Made by a program: the position numbers and the translations under genes
DNA from: Thiomicrorhabdus sp.
Lineage (GTDB): Bacteria > Pseudomonadota > Gammaproteobacteria > Thiomicrospirales > Thiomicrospiraceae
Direction: 5' to 3'
Assembly (NCBI RefSeq): GCF_963677875.1
Contig: NZ_OY782567.1
Location: forward strand, 124,001 to 188,000
Length of the DNA: 64,000 bases
Notes under the pieces: generated by a model
The model's database searches: none
What the model was told of the DNA's origin: nothing
The model's input: only the letters and a program-made list of their open reading frames with translations
Shown: one piece after another, positions 10,301 through 19,055 of the stretch
Position numbering within the stretch: the first letter of the stretch is position 1
Layout: the number at the start of each line of letters is the position of its first letter

Positions 10301-10408
10301 TCTTCGCAATGGTGGGTTCAACTTTCCAGCGCAATTGTCGGCGGCTTGACTTTTTCCACCTTACTGACCCTGATCGTGACTCCCTGTCTGCTGGCGCTGA
10401 AAAAATAG
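7335..10408 (+). CDS. RND efflux transporter permease (one frameshift at ~9894-9897)
   Basis: Read across one frameshift this gives a 1024-residue AcrB-like pump, the normal family length. It starts MNWIEAAFKRSRVV at 7335. The first frame ends EDQQEAADF and the second continues LIKAFLGAIFLIVVILVTQF, a seamless match to the conserved RND join. Four T at 9894-9897 stand where five are needed. TM4 carries GMLVDGAIVTVE: one of the two AcrB proton-relay Asp is kept and the second is Gly, as in several RND clades outside the AcrB type. The pump uses proton-motive force to export compounds captured from the periplasm or membrane. The downstream part (9896-10408) is not an independent gene. If the frameshift is genuine, the pump is dead because the last ~170 residues with several TM helices are lost. 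Confidence 0.88.
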
Positions 10409-10592
10409 TCCGATGACACCAATTTGCCCCTATGCCTGAAAATTATGTGCAGATGTCCACGGAGATTTGGATGGATGCGGTAGCAGTTTAAGTAAATAAA
10501 GAAGGCATTACCGAGTGTGAACGATTGAAGCCGGGGATTTCTGTTAAAGAATAGGCGGCGGCGTTCATGGCAAGGTATCGTTGTTTACCTCG

Positions 10593-10615
10593 CCGGAAAG
10601 AGCGAGGCTTTCCGG
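10593..10615. repeat. Inverted repeat between convergent genes
   Basis: A perfect 8-bp inverted repeat, CCGGAAAG and CTTTCCGG with a 7-base loop, lies between the convergent RND and metal-permease genes. It has no clear T-run on either side, so it is either a weak terminator or an RNA end-stabilising hairpin. The other ~200 bp of this gap hold nothing recognisable. Confidence 0.4.
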
Positions 10616-10631
10616 TAAATCTGCTGGTATT

Positions 10632-11534
10632 TTAGGGTGTTTTTTCTGTCGGCAATTGTGTCCCGAAACTGCTTTGTCGACGCAATTTGCTGATTTGCTG
10701 CACGACGATGGTGACGGCCAGTAAAACACCGGCGGCAACCGCTATCGAAGCGGAAATGGAACTGTCGAGCCAGTAAGCGACGGCGTAACCGATCACGACG
10801 GCAAACTGAGAATAGGTAAAGGCGATCCACAGCATGCCTTTCAAGGACTTGGCAAGCAGGTAAGCACTGCTGGCCGGAATCACCAGAAGAGCGACCACCA
10901 GTATGGCGCCGACGGCGTCAAACGAAGCGACGGTTGTCATGGAAACCAGCGTCATCAGAAAATAGTGCCAAAACAGAATATTGATCCCCAGAGAAGCTGC
11001 CAGACTGGGGTGAAAAGAAACGGTTTGCAGGCGCTGGAAAGTCAGTAGAATGCTGATCAGCACGATTGCAAAAACGACCAGAATTGTCCAGAAGGCGCGT
11101 GGCCCCAGCTCGACGCCATTTTCCATACCGCCGAAATAGACGGTGTCAAAAGGCACGAAAGCGATTTCACCGTACAGAACGCACTCCTGATCAAGGTCGA
11201 TCTGTCCGGCGTAAAGCGAGATCAGAATGACGCCGAGAGCAAAAAACAGGGTAAAGATAATGCCGATGCTGGCATCGGCCTGAATTCGTCCGAAGCGATG
11301 AAGGGTATCGCTTAACCAGGCAGTGATCAGGCCGATGACGACTGCCCCCGTGAGCATGACAAACAGGTCTCGGGAGCCGGAGAGCAGATAGGCGAGAACA
11401 ATGCCCAGCAGTACCGAATGACTGATGGCATCACCAAGCAATGCCTGACGGCGTAGAATCAGAAAAACCCCAACCATCGAACAGGAAGCGGCGACCAGAA
11501 ATGCCGTGGCGAGAATCCATAGATCGTTAATCAT
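10632..11534 (-). CDS. Metal ABC importer permease (ABC-3 family, ZnuB/MntB-like)
   Basis: A 300-residue membrane protein with about eight hydrophobic helices. It contains the ABC-3 motifs LILRRQALLGDAISHSVLLG near the N-terminus and DAVGAILVVALLVIPASSAYLL, which contacts the ATPase. The start MINDLWIL at 11534 is chosen because AAAGGAG lies 6 bp before it; a longer reading to 11621 lacks family similarity. The gene overlaps the end of the preceding permease gene by 8 bp, so translation is probably coupled. It is the second, plain permease of a heterodimeric transmembrane pore importing Zn2+, Mn2+ or Fe2+. It is the last gene of the operon. Confidence 0.88.
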   Translation of the reverse strand: MINDLWILATAFLVAASCSMVGVFLILRRQALLGDAISHSVLLGIVLAYLLSGSRDLFVMLTGAVVIGLITAWLSDTLHRFGRIQADASIGIIFTLFFALGVILISLYAGQIDLDQECVLYGEIAFVPFDTVYFGGMENGVELGPRAFWTILVVFAIVLISILLTFQRLQTVSFHPSLAASLGINILFWHYFLMTLVSMTTVASFDAVGAILVVALLVIPASSAYLLAKSLKGMLWIAFTYSQFAVVIGYAVAYWLDSSISASIAVAAGVLLAVTIVVQQISKLRRQSSFGTQLPTEKTP

Positions 11535-12864
11535 TCTGCGCTCCTTTGGTTTGTGGAATTGGTTGTCCGTGGGGATCGGAACTGCTGGAGTGCAGTTCCG
11601 CCTGCAATTTCGCCTCTTCATCGTCGGTTAAGATGTGTTCCATGCGTTCAGCTTGCTGGTGAACCATGTTCGGACTCAGTTCAGCCTGTTGCATCAGGTA
11701 GTTTTCCCACAAGCGATGTCGCCGAGTCAGCTGACTGGCCTGCTGCTGGCCGCTTTCGGTCAGGCAGTAACCTCCGGCAACCGCACGAATCAGTTTTTTA
11801 TACAGCATCTGTTCGAGAGTACGGGACAACTGGGCAGCCGGCATATTGCGCAGGCTCTGAATATCCGCCATGCTGAAACTCTCTTGCTGTTGGCGTTCAC
11901 AGAGTTTGTAGAAGGTGCGCAGAATATTCTCTTCGGCGATGCGTTTTCTTAGGGCCCGGGTTTCCAGCCAGCGTTTAAGCAAGCCTTTTCTAGTACCGAA
12001 AAACAGTGAAATGACAAACAATAATGAGAGGGATACGACCATCCACGGGCCGGTTGGCATTGCCGGAGCCAGATAAGAAACCTGAGTGCTGATCAGAGCG
12101 CTTAAGGCGCCGATGGCGCTGGCGAGAAAAAGCATCGGCGTGAGTTGATTGCTCCAGTAACGGGTTGAGGCGATTGGAGTCAGTAAAACCGCTGCCATCA
12201 GAACAACACCAACCAGTTGAAGGCCGACGACAACCGACATCACAATCAGAAGTGCCAGCAACAGCTCGTAGCGTTTGACGGCCATTCCGATGCTCTGAGC
12301 ATAGACTCGGTTAAAAGCAATGAGACGAAATTTCTGAAAAAACAGTGCGACGGTAAGCAAAATGAACAGCGAGACGTAGGCAAGCAGATGAATATCGCTG
12401 GCGGTCATGGCTGCAGCTTGTCCGAAAAGTATTTTGTCGAGACCGCTTTTATTTTCCAGTTCCGCGCCTTGAATGAAAGACAGGAGCATCAAGCCCAGCG
12501 CAAAGAAAAAGGAGAGGGTGATTGCTAAAGCGGCATCGGGTTTGATTTTGGTGTGCTTCGGCAGCCAGTCAATAATGAAAAAGCCGACGAAACTGCTCAT
12601 CAGAGCGCCGAAAAAAATGACCACCGGATCGCGTGATTGGAACAGAAGAAAGGCCATCATCACGCCGGGCAGCGCGGCATGTGCCAAGGCGTCACCGATC
12701 AGAGAACGTTTGCGCAGAAAGGCAAAAGCGCCGATTACCGAAGCACTCATGCCTAACAGCATACTGCCGGCAAGTACCCACAGGGCGTTGATGTCCTCGA
12801 AGCGCCAAAAAGCCGCGAAATTATCCCACATGCTGACGGAGTGGGTCAGGTTCCAGACTTCCAC
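11527..12864 (-). CDS. Metal ABC importer permease fused to a DtxR/MntR-like C-terminal domain
   Basis: A 445-residue fusion. Residues ~25-290 form an ABC-3 permease (AFAFLRKRSLIGDALAHAALPG; LVGVVLMAAVLLTPIASTRYW). After a basic linker, residues ~310-445 resemble the cytoplasmic DtxR/MntR metalloregulators: a winged-helix-like part (FSMADIQSLRNMPAAQLSRTLEQM) followed by the metal-binding/dimerisation signature HRLWENYL, VHQQAERMEHIL and DPHGQPIP. His and Glu residues typical of metal ligands in these repressors are present. The tail could sense cytoplasmic metal and gate the importer, or bind DNA while membrane-tethered; both are inference. Similar fusions are known in ABC-3 permeases. The gene begins 2 bp after the ATPase gene. 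Confidence 0.85.
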   Translation of the reverse strand: MEVWNLTHSVSMWDNFAAFWRFEDINALWVLAGSMLLGMSASVIGAFAFLRKRSLIGDALAHAALPGVMMAFLLFQSRDPVVIFFGALMSSFVGFFIIDWLPKHTKIKPDAALAITLSFFFALGLMLLSFIQGAELENKSGLDKILFGQAAAMTASDIHLLAYVSLFILLTVALFFQKFRLIAFNRVYAQSIGMAVKRYELLLALLIVMSVVVGLQLVGVVLMAAVLLTPIASTRYWSNQLTPMLFLASAIGALSALISTQVSYLAPAMPTGPWMVVSLSLLFVISLFFGTRKGLLKRWLETRALRKRIAEENILRTFYKLCERQQQESFSMADIQSLRNMPAAQLSRTLEQMLYKKLIRAVAGGYCLTESGQQQASQLTRRHRLWENYLMQQAELSPNMVHQQAERMEHILTDDEEAKLQAELHSSSSDPHGQPIPQTKGAQND

Positions 12865-12866
12865 AA

Positions 12867-13676
12867 TCAGGCACCCTCGTCGTGGATTTTACTGATTTTC
12901 GAGCGGTAGAGCTGCTCGGTCAGGTCATTTAAAAGCGACAGACGTCCGCCGTAAGTTTTGGCAAGGTTTTCCGGAGTGAGGACTTCTTCGACCGGCCCGG
13001 CGGCAACCAGCCGGGCGTTGATGAACAGTATCCAGTCGAAATATTCACCGACGGTGTTCAGGTCGTGGTGGACGCAGACAATGGTTTTGCCTCGGGTTTT
13101 GAGTTGGGAAAACAGTTCAATAATCGCTTTTTCGGTTGCGACATCGACACCGGCAAAAGGCTCGTCCATCAAATACAGATTGGCTTGTTGAGCCAGAGAT
13201 CTGGCAAGGAAAACTCTTTGCTGCTGTCCGCCGGACAGCTGACTGATCTGACGGTCGCGGAATTCCCACATGTTCAAATCCTTGAGAGCCTGTTCGGCGA
13301 TTTCCCGATCGGTTCGGCCGGGTCTGCTCCAGAGGGAGAGGTGACCATGTCGTCCCATCAGCACCACATCCATTACATTGATCGGGAAGTCCCAGTCAAT
13401 TTCTTCTCTTTGCGGGACATAAGCGGTCGACAGGCGCTTTCGGCTCAAATCTTCGCCGAAGAATTTGACTTCGCCTTCGATAATAGGTTCCAAGCCCATA
13501 ATGCCCTTCAGCAGAGAAGATTTTCCAGCTCCGTTGGGGCCGACAATGGCGATGGTCTTGCCTTCCGGAATGCTGAAAGTGACGTCGGTGAGAACTGGTT
13601 TGTGATGGTAGCGCATACTGAGCTGTTTGACGCTCAGTGGTGGGTGAGTGGGGAAAACGCTTTGGGTCGGACTCAT
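12867..13676 (-). CDS. Metal ABC importer ATP-binding protein
   Basis: A 269-residue ABC ATPase of the ZnuC/MntB/TroB type. It shows Walker A GPNGAGKSS, a Q-loop (VPQREEIDWDFP, typical of metal importers), signature LSGGQQQRV, Walker B LYLMDEPF and the switch His in CVHHDLNT. It powers uptake through the two permeases encoded downstream. The start at 13676 overlaps the stop of the binding-protein gene in an ATGA arrangement, so the two are translationally coupled. Confidence 0.92.
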   Translation of the reverse strand: MSPTQSVFPTHPPLSVKQLSMRYHHKPVLTDVTFSIPEGKTIAIVGPNGAGKSSLLKGIMGLEPIIEGEVKFFGEDLSRKRLSTAYVPQREEIDWDFPINVMDVVLMGRHGHLSLWSRPGRTDREIAEQALKDLNMWEFRDRQISQLSGGQQQRVFLARSLAQQANLYLMDEPFAGVDVATEKAIIELFSQLKTRGKTIVCVHHDLNTVGEYFDWILFINARLVAAGPVEEVLTPENLAKTYGGRLSLLNDLTEQLYRSKISKIHDEGA

Positions 13677-14578
13677 TGTTTCAGGGCTCCTGCAATGGTG
13701 TTGACATTGTGTTTGACCATGCCGATATAAGTACCTTCTTGCGTGTTGCTTGCGCCCATGGCATCAGAGAAGAGTTCGCCGCCGATTTTCAATTCGTGCC
13801 CTTCGGCTTTGACTCCGGCAACCAGCGATTGAATAAATTTGGGCGAAACGCTGGATTCGACGAATACCGCCGAAATTCGATTGGCGACGATGATGTCTTT
13901 AAGGTGTTTCACATCCTGCAGACCAAATTCTGCCGCAGTGCTGATCCCCTGCAATCCCATTACCTTGATGCCATAGGCCCGGCCGAAATAGTTAAATGCG
14001 TCGTGTGCCGTGATGAGCAGGCGCTTCTGAGAAGGGATTTGCTTGATCTGCTCCTGAACCCAGTGATCCAATTTTTGCAGTTGCTGCAGATAATCTTGGG
14101 AACGTTGCTGATAGTGGGCGGCATTTTCAGGGTCTTGATTCGACAGAATTTCGGTAATGCGTTTGCCCGCTTCAATCCAGAGCTGCACATCAAACCAGAT
14201 GTGCGGGTCGAGCACGTTGCCGTGGTGGATGAAACGTTCTTTGGCGATCTTGTCACTGACGGCAAAAACCGCTTTTTTCCGCGCTAGTTTTTCGAAAATA
14301 TCCTGCATTTTACCTTCCAGATGCAAGCCGTTATACAGGATCAAATCGGCGCGGCTCAAACGTCTTAGGTCGCCTTGTGTTGCTTTATATAAGTGGGGGT
14401 CGACTCCACTGCCCATCAGGGCTGTGACCTTAACGTTTTTTCCGCCGATATTTTGCGTGAGGTCGGCGATCATGCCGGTTGTTGTCACGATCTGGAGCTG
14501 GGCTTGAGCGGAGAAGGAGAAGACGCCGAGGCTTAGAGTTAAAAATGCGCGTACTGCGAAGCGTAATAATGTTTTCAT
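13673..14578 (-). CDS. Periplasmic metal-binding protein of the ABC importer (TroA/ZnuA family)
   Basis: A 301-residue cluster A-I binding protein with a Sec signal peptide (about residues 1-26, cleaved after AQA). Likely ligands are H62 (DPHLY), H126 (DPHIWFD), H192 (AHDAFNYFGRAYG) and D272 (SDAMG). This is the three-His-plus-Asp set of TroA-type proteins. There is no His-rich loop of the kind found in many ZnuA proteins, so Mn2+ or Fe2+ is as likely as Zn2+. It delivers metal to the permease pair encoded downstream. It is the first gene of a four-gene operon. Two palindromes and a direct repeat lie 60-100 bp before the start, a likely metal-responsive control region. Confidence 0.9.
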   Translation of the reverse strand: MKTLLRFAVRAFLTLSLGVFSFSAQAQLQIVTTTGMIADLTQNIGGKNVKVTALMGSGVDPHLYKATQGDLRRLSRADLILYNGLHLEGKMQDIFEKLARKKAVFAVSDKIAKERFIHHGNVLDPHIWFDVQLWIEAGKRITEILSNQDPENAAHYQQRSQDYLQQLQKLDHWVQEQIKQIPSQKRLLITAHDAFNYFGRAYGIKVMGLQGISTAAEFGLQDVKHLKDIIVANRISAVFVESSVSPKFIQSLVAGVKAEGHELKIGGELFSDAMGASNTQEGTYIGMVKHNVNTIAGALKQ

Positions 14579-14619
14579 AGTCAGTTTTTACCGAATGGTA
14601 GTGCGGGGTTGCAGAATTT

Positions 14620-14645
14620 AATAAATTTAGATTAATAAATTTAGA
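14620..14645. repeat. Tandem direct repeat in the metal-importer promoter region
   Basis: AATAAATTTAGA occurs at 14620-14631 and again at 14634-14645, a 14-bp period. The second copy runs into the first palindrome. It is AT-rich and could be part of a promoter or a regulator site. Confidence 0.45.
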
Positions 14646-14655
14646 CTAGGCTAAA
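14640..14655. promoter_or_regulatory. Candidate metal-regulator operator, palindrome 1
   Basis: TTTAGACTAGGCTAAA is a 16-bp palindrome with one mismatched pair, about 60 bp upstream of the binding-protein gene. The TTAG...CTAA arms resemble DtxR-class operators. The assignment is by pattern and context only. Confidence 0.5.
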
Positions 14656-14658
14656 AAA

Positions 14659-14675
14659 ATAGTTAGACAAACTAT
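14659..14675. promoter_or_regulatory. Candidate metal-regulator operator, palindrome 2
   Basis: ATAGTT and AACTAT form a perfect 6-bp inverted repeat around AGACA. It lies 3 bp beyond palindrome 1. Two neighbouring dyads ahead of a metal importer suggest a cooperative repressor site. Confidence 0.45.
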
Positions 14676-14829
14676 AACACGAACAATTCCTGTTGAAAAG
14701 TAAGGAAAATTTATCGATGTGTTCGGAATTTTATATCAAGCAGAGGATCTGAGAATTTCGCCGGATGAATGGCGTTGGTTTCTGGCAGCTTTAAGGGCGC
14801 GAGCGGTGTTTTCGAGCCCGTTGCACCGC

Positions 14830-16068
14830 TTAAAAACGGAACTGTTTTTTGGCTTGCGTGCGTTTTGCGCGACTTTGAGATTGTTTGGGGTTTCGATCCA
14901 GCAGTGCCATGACTTCGGTATGAGTGGTATGCGGAAACATGTCCATAAAACCGACTTTTTGCAGTTGGTAACCTTGGGTCCGCAACGTTTGCAGATCGCG
15001 AATCAGGGTTGAAGGGTTGCAGGATACATAGACGATGCGTCGCGCTTCGAGTTTGCCGAGATGTCTGCAAATTTCCGCCGCGCCCTGTCGGCCCGGGTCA
15101 AGCAGAATACGGTCGTATTTCTGATTGCGAAACCAGGCATGGCCGGAAGGATCTTGAAAAAGGTCGAATTTTTCAAAGCGACAGTTCTCAATCCGGTTGT
15201 TTTCGGCATTAAGTCTTCCCGTCGCGACTGAGTTTTCGTCGCCCTCAATCCCGATTACTGCCTTGACTCTCCTGGCAACCGGCAAGGTGAAGTTTCCCTG
15301 ACCGCAAAACAGATCCAGCACCTGATGCTGCACTTCCAGTTCCAGCCAGTCAATTGCCTGAGCAATCATTTGCCGATTGATTTCAGCATTCACCTGAATG
15401 AAACCCTGTGGGTCAAACGACATTTTCAGTTGCGGCTCAATGCTGTACCAGGGGGTGTCTTCGCGTTCTTCGAAGCCGAAAACACCGTTGTCCGCCTTGA
15501 CGAGCGTCAGTTGTTTTTCGGCGCGGGAGGCGCTTTTAAGCAAAGTTTTCCGATATTGTTGCAAGGCTTGATTTAACGACGGTTCCAGTACCGGGCACTG
15601 TTCTATGTCAACAAGGCGGTTACTGGCGTTTTCTTTGAAACCCAGACGCGGCTGTTTTTCTTTTTTGTCAATGGCAAGGAACAGTCTGGCGCGGCGTCTG
15701 TAGGCTGTGTCCGGGCCGATCAGTGGATCGGCTGTTGCAAAATCGTCGGTCTTCAGAGCCTGTTTCAAGCTGGTGAGAATATTGGCAAATTTCCATTTTC
15801 GCTGTGCGTCGATTTTGAGGTGTTGCAATTGGCAACCACCGCACTGGGTGTAATGCCGGCAGAAAGGTGTTTGTCTGTCTGCGGATGCTTGCAGAATTTC
15901 CAGAAGCCTGCAATCGGCGAAGTGGCCGTTATCTTGCATGACGGCAATTCTGACTTGATCACCGGGGACGGCGCCCTCAACAAAACAGGTTTTGCCTTCA
16001 TGGTGGCCGACACCGCGACCGTCGTGACTCAGGTTTTCAATTGTTAATTCAATGGGATCGGAGGTCAT
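14830..16068 (-). CDS. rlmD: 23S rRNA (uracil(1939)-C(5))-methyltransferase RlmD
   Basis: A 412-residue RumA-type RNA methyltransferase. It has an N-terminal TRAM domain (about 1-55), a [4Fe-4S] cluster motif with Cys in FCRHYTQCGGCQLQH, a SAM-binding motif (VLDLFCGQGNFTLPVA), DPGRQGA and the catalytic Cys in VSCNPSTL. It methylates U1939 of 23S rRNA. The stop is followed by 251 bp that carry the promoter and operators of the metal importer. The 31-bp gap to queE upstream suggests both are transcribed together. Confidence 0.92.
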   Translation of the reverse strand: MTSDPIELTIENLSHDGRGVGHHEGKTCFVEGAVPGDQVRIAVMQDNGHFADCRLLEILQASADRQTPFCRHYTQCGGCQLQHLKIDAQRKWKFANILTSLKQALKTDDFATADPLIGPDTAYRRRARLFLAIDKKEKQPRLGFKENASNRLVDIEQCPVLEPSLNQALQQYRKTLLKSASRAEKQLTLVKADNGVFGFEEREDTPWYSIEPQLKMSFDPQGFIQVNAEINRQMIAQAIDWLELEVQHQVLDLFCGQGNFTLPVARRVKAVIGIEGDENSVATGRLNAENNRIENCRFEKFDLFQDPSGHAWFRNQKYDRILLDPGRQGAAEICRHLGKLEARRIVYVSCNPSTLIRDLQTLRTQGYQLQKVGFMDMFPHTTHTEVMALLDRNPKQSQSRAKRTQAKKQFRF

Positions 16069-16099
16069 GTTGTACCGGACTGTATTTCATTTAGAGGGA

Positions 16100-16741
16100 T
16101 TAATCGATGCCAAGCAGTTTGTGGGTTTGCAGGCTGAGTTGCCATTGCGGGTGCGCCAGACAGTATTCAAGGCTGGCGCGAACGTTAGCAGCCTGAATCT
16201 GCGAATCGGCATCATCCATCGGCTGCAGATAGAAGTGGTCGAAGTTCAGGTCGGCAACTTTTTCCGGCAAGAGGTCGGCTTGCGGGTAGACCAGCTTGAG
16301 TTCGTTTCCGTGGTCGAGTAAGAGCGGGGCATTGGCTTTCGGGCTGACGCAGATCCAATCGATGTTCTCGGGCGCCTGTTTGGTTCCGTTGGTTTCAATG
16401 GCAATTTCAAAGCCGAATTCGTGCAGTGTGTCGATCAGAATTTGATCAACCTGCAACAACGGTTCGCCGCCGGTTAAAATGACAAAAGGGGGAATGTTGC
16501 GATCCGGCCAGAAATTGAGGAGATGCTGGCAGAGAGCCGTTGCGTCGGAAAATTTTCCGCCGTTTTGCCCATCGGTTCCGATGAAGTCGGTATCACAAAA
16601 TTGGCAGATCGCTTTAGCACGGTCTTGTTCGCGGCCGGTCCATAGGTTGCATTGCGTCAGTCGGCAGAAAATGGCGGGTCGGCCGCTGTGAAAGCCTTCG
16701 CCCTGCAAGGAGTAGAACACTTCCTTGACGGAATAGCTCAT
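16100..16741 (-). CDS. queE: 7-carboxy-7-deazaguanine synthase QueE
   Basis: A 213-residue radical-SAM enzyme that converts 6-carboxytetrahydropterin to 7-carboxy-7-deazaguanine for queuosine synthesis. The N-terminus has FYSLQGEGFHSGRPAIFCRL. The cluster Cys are C31, C46 and C49, a CX14CX2C spacing rather than the classical CX3CX2C; this long form is known in some proteobacterial QueE. LTGGEPLLQ and IETNGT follow as in the family. It sits upstream of rlmD and divergently from leuC. No other queuosine gene is adjacent. Confidence 0.92.
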   Translation of the reverse strand: MSYSVKEVFYSLQGEGFHSGRPAIFCRLTQCNLWTGREQDRAKAICQFCDTDFIGTDGQNGGKFSDATALCQHLLNFWPDRNIPPFVILTGGEPLLQVDQILIDTLHEFGFEIAIETNGTKQAPENIDWICVSPKANAPLLLDHGNELKLVYPQADLLPEKVADLNFDHFYLQPMDDADSQIQAANVRASLEYCLAHPQWQLSLQTHKLLGID

Positions 16742-16809
16742 GTCGCTGTCCTTTAATGTTTTTATCTATATTGATGATTGTATTTTACTATTTTGAAGCG
16801 TTTCTTAAA

Positions 16810-16818
16810 TGATATAAT
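16810..16818 (+). promoter_or_regulatory. Extended -10 promoter for leuCDB
   Basis: TGATATAAT is a perfect extended -10 element, 44 bp before the leuC start. A TTGAAG sits upstream but only 14-15 bp away, so the -35 is weak. The queE-leuC gap is strongly AT-rich. Confidence 0.55.
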
Positions 16819-16862
16819 TTATGACTATTTTTCAAAAAATGTATTTCAGCAGGTTGTAGGAA

Positions 16863-18278
16863 ATGGCAGGAAAAACTTTATACGATAAATTGTGGGACGA
16901 CCATGTGGTTCGTCAGGAAGAAGATGGTACGGCATTGATTTATATCGATCGTCAGCTGTTGCATGAAGTTACTTCACCACAGGCGTTTGAAGGACTGCGA
17001 CTTGCTCACCGCAAACCGTGGCGTGTAGATGCGAACCTGGCGACCTGTGACCATAATGTGCCGACCACCGCTTTGACGGGCGGCGCCGAGACGATTGACG
17101 ATCCGGTGTCCCGTATTCAGGTTCAGACTCTGGGCATGAATACCCGCGAGTTTGGTATTACCGAATTTGGGATGGGCGATCCTCGCCAAGGGATTGTGCA
17201 TGTCGTCGGGCCGGAAGAAGGCATGACTTTGCCGGGAACAACCGTTGTTTGCGGCGATTCCCATACGGCAACACATGGAGCACTTGGTGCTTTGGCACAC
17301 GGTATCGGCACATCCGAGGTGGAGCATGTTTTGGCAACTCAGTGTCTGTTGCAGAAAAAAATGAAAAACATGCTGATTAAGGTTGATGGTCAGTTGAAGC
17401 CTGGCGTGACGCCGAAGGATGTGGTTTTGGCGATTATCGGCAAGATCGGAACCGCTGGAGGGACCGGTTATGCGATCGAATTCGGCGGTCAGGTTTTTAA
17501 AGATATGTCGGTCGAAGGACGTATGACGGTTTGTAATATGGCGATTGAAGGTGGTGCTCGCATCGGGCTGGTTGGTGTTGATGAAAAGACCGTTGAGTAC
17601 GTCAAAGGACGTCCTTTTGCACCGAAAGGCGAACAATGGGATCAGGCTGTGCAGGCATGGAAAGATTTGCACTCGGATGCGGATGCGGTTTTTGACAAGA
17701 TTGTTGAAATCGACGGTTCGGAAATTCAGCCGCAGGTTTCTTGGGGAACGTCTCCTGAGATGGTTTTGGATGTTGATGGTATTGTGCCTGATCCGGAAAA
17801 AGAGACGGATTCGGTCAAGGCGACTTCAATTCGCAATGCTTTGAAATACATGGGCTTGCAAGCGGGTATGGCGATTAAAGATATTCCGGTTGAGTATGTG
17901 TTTATCGGTTCTTGCACCAATTCTCGCATTGAAGATTTGCGTGCCGCTGCTGAAATATTGAAGGGTAAAAAGGTTTCCGAGAAAGTTGAGCTGGCAATTG
18001 CCGTGCCCGGTTCCGGGCTGGTGAAGCAGCAGGCCGAGCAAGAAGGGCTGGATAAAGTCTTTATCGAGGCTGGTTTCGAGTGGCGCAATCCCGGGTGTTC
18101 AATGTGCCTGGCAATGAATTCAGATCGTTTGCCGTCTGGTAAGCATTGTGCTTCTACTTCGAACCGTAACTTTGAAGGCCGTCAGGGTGCCGGTGGTCGT
18201 ACCCATCTTGTCAGTCCGCAGATGGCTGCGGCTGCGGCCGTTGCGGGTCATTTTGTCGATGTTCGCGATTTTGCCTGA
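16863..18278 (+). CDS. leuC: 3-isopropylmalate dehydratase large subunit
   Basis: A 471-residue aconitase-family protein. Cluster ligands are visible in GSCTNSR and GCSMCLAMN, and substrate motifs in [11 protein letters not shown] and [12 protein letters not shown]. With LeuD it isomerises 2-isopropylmalate to 3-isopropylmalate in leucine synthesis. The RBS (GTAGGAA) lies just ahead of the ATG. leuD begins 17 bp downstream, so leuCD and probably leuB form one operon. leuA is not in this window. Confidence 0.97.
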   Translation: MAGKTLYDKLWDDHVVRQEEDGTALIYIDRQLLHEVTSPQAFEGLRLAHRKPWRVDANLATCDHNVPTTALTGGAETIDDPVSRIQVQTLGMNTREFGITEFGMGDPRQGIVHVVGPEEGMTLPGTTVVCGDSHTATHGALGALAHGIGTSEVEHVLATQCLLQKKMKNMLIKVDGQLKPGVTPKDVVLAIIGKIGTAGGTGYAIEFGGQVFKDMSVEGRMTVCNMAIEGGARIGLVGVDEKTVEYVKGRPFAPKGEQWDQAVQAWKDLHSDADAVFDKIVEIDGSEIQPQVSWGTSPEMVLDVDGIVPDPEKETDSVKATSIRNALKYMGLQAGMAIKDIPVEYVFIGSCTNSRIEDLRAAAEILKGKKVSEKVELAIAVPGSGLVKQQAEQEGLDKVFIEAGFEWRNPGCSMCLAMNSDRLPSGKHCASTSNRNFEGRQGAGGRTHLVSPQMAAAAAVAGHFVDVRDFA

Positions 18279-18295
18279 ACGACTAGGAGAGATAA

Positions 18296-18934
18296 ATGGA
18301 TAAGTTTGAGAAGTTGACGGCGATTGTAGCGCCATTGGATCGTGCAAATGTGGATACCGATGCGATTATTCCGAAACAGTTTTTGAAGTCGATCAAGCGT
18401 ACCGGTTTCGGCCCGAATCTGTTTGACGAATGGCGTTATGAAGACGTTGGTCAACCGGATGCAGATAATTCAGGACGTCCTCTGCGCAAGGATTTTGTGC
18501 TTAATCAGCCGCGTTATCTGGGGGCCAAAATTCTACTGACCCGGGAAAATTTCGGTTGTGGTTCCAGTCGTGAACATGCGCCTTGGGCTTTGAAAGATTA
18601 CGGTTTCGACGTTATTATTTCGCCGAGCTTTGCGGACATTTTCTTTAATAACAGTTTTAAAAACGGTATCTTGCCGATCATTCTGGATGAAAAAACCGTT
18701 GACGATCTGTTTAACGAAGTGTTTGCCGAAGAAGGGTATCAGTTGACAATCGACCTGGATGCACAGCAAATTGTCAAACCGAACGGCGATGTAATCGAGT
18801 TTGATGTCGATAGTTTTCGCCGGCATTGTCTGTTGAATGGTTTAGATGATATCGGTTTGACCCTGCAGTATCAGGATGAAATTGCCGCTTATGAAAATAA
18901 CCGTAAGGCGACTAAGCCTTGGTTGTTTGCATAA
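18296..18934 (+). CDS. leuD: 3-isopropylmalate dehydratase small subunit
   Basis: A 212-residue swivel-domain subunit with [17 protein letters not shown] near the start and the conserved loop [15 protein letters not shown]. It pairs with LeuC to form the active isomerase. A TAGGAGAG RBS lies 7 bp before the ATG. It is followed by a 121-bp gap before leuB in which no firm terminator is seen. Confidence 0.97.
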   Translation: MDKFEKLTAIVAPLDRANVDTDAIIPKQFLKSIKRTGFGPNLFDEWRYEDVGQPDADNSGRPLRKDFVLNQPRYLGAKILLTRENFGCGSSREHAPWALKDYGFDVIISPSFADIFFNNSFKNGILPIILDEKTVDDLFNEVFAEEGYQLTIDLDAQQIVKPNGDVIEFDVDSFRRHCLLNGLDDIGLTLQYQDEIAAYENNRKATKPWLFA

Positions 18935-19055
18935 GAACTGCCGGAATGCCTTTTTCGGACCGAGAGATAAAGGGTATTAGGCTTTTTTGAGAATATTGAT
19001 GTTAACCTCCGCGCTCTTTATTGAAGCTGTGTGATGAAAAAAGAGAAATAACCAA

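Noticed and set aside
9896-10408. Separate 170-residue transporter gene
   Set aside because: It continues the RND pump sequence without a gap after a one-base correction; the TTG start is an artefact of the frameshift.
16974-17672. 232-codon minus-strand ORF opposite leuC
   Set aside because: It is a shadow of a highly conserved enzyme, with no homology-like motifs.
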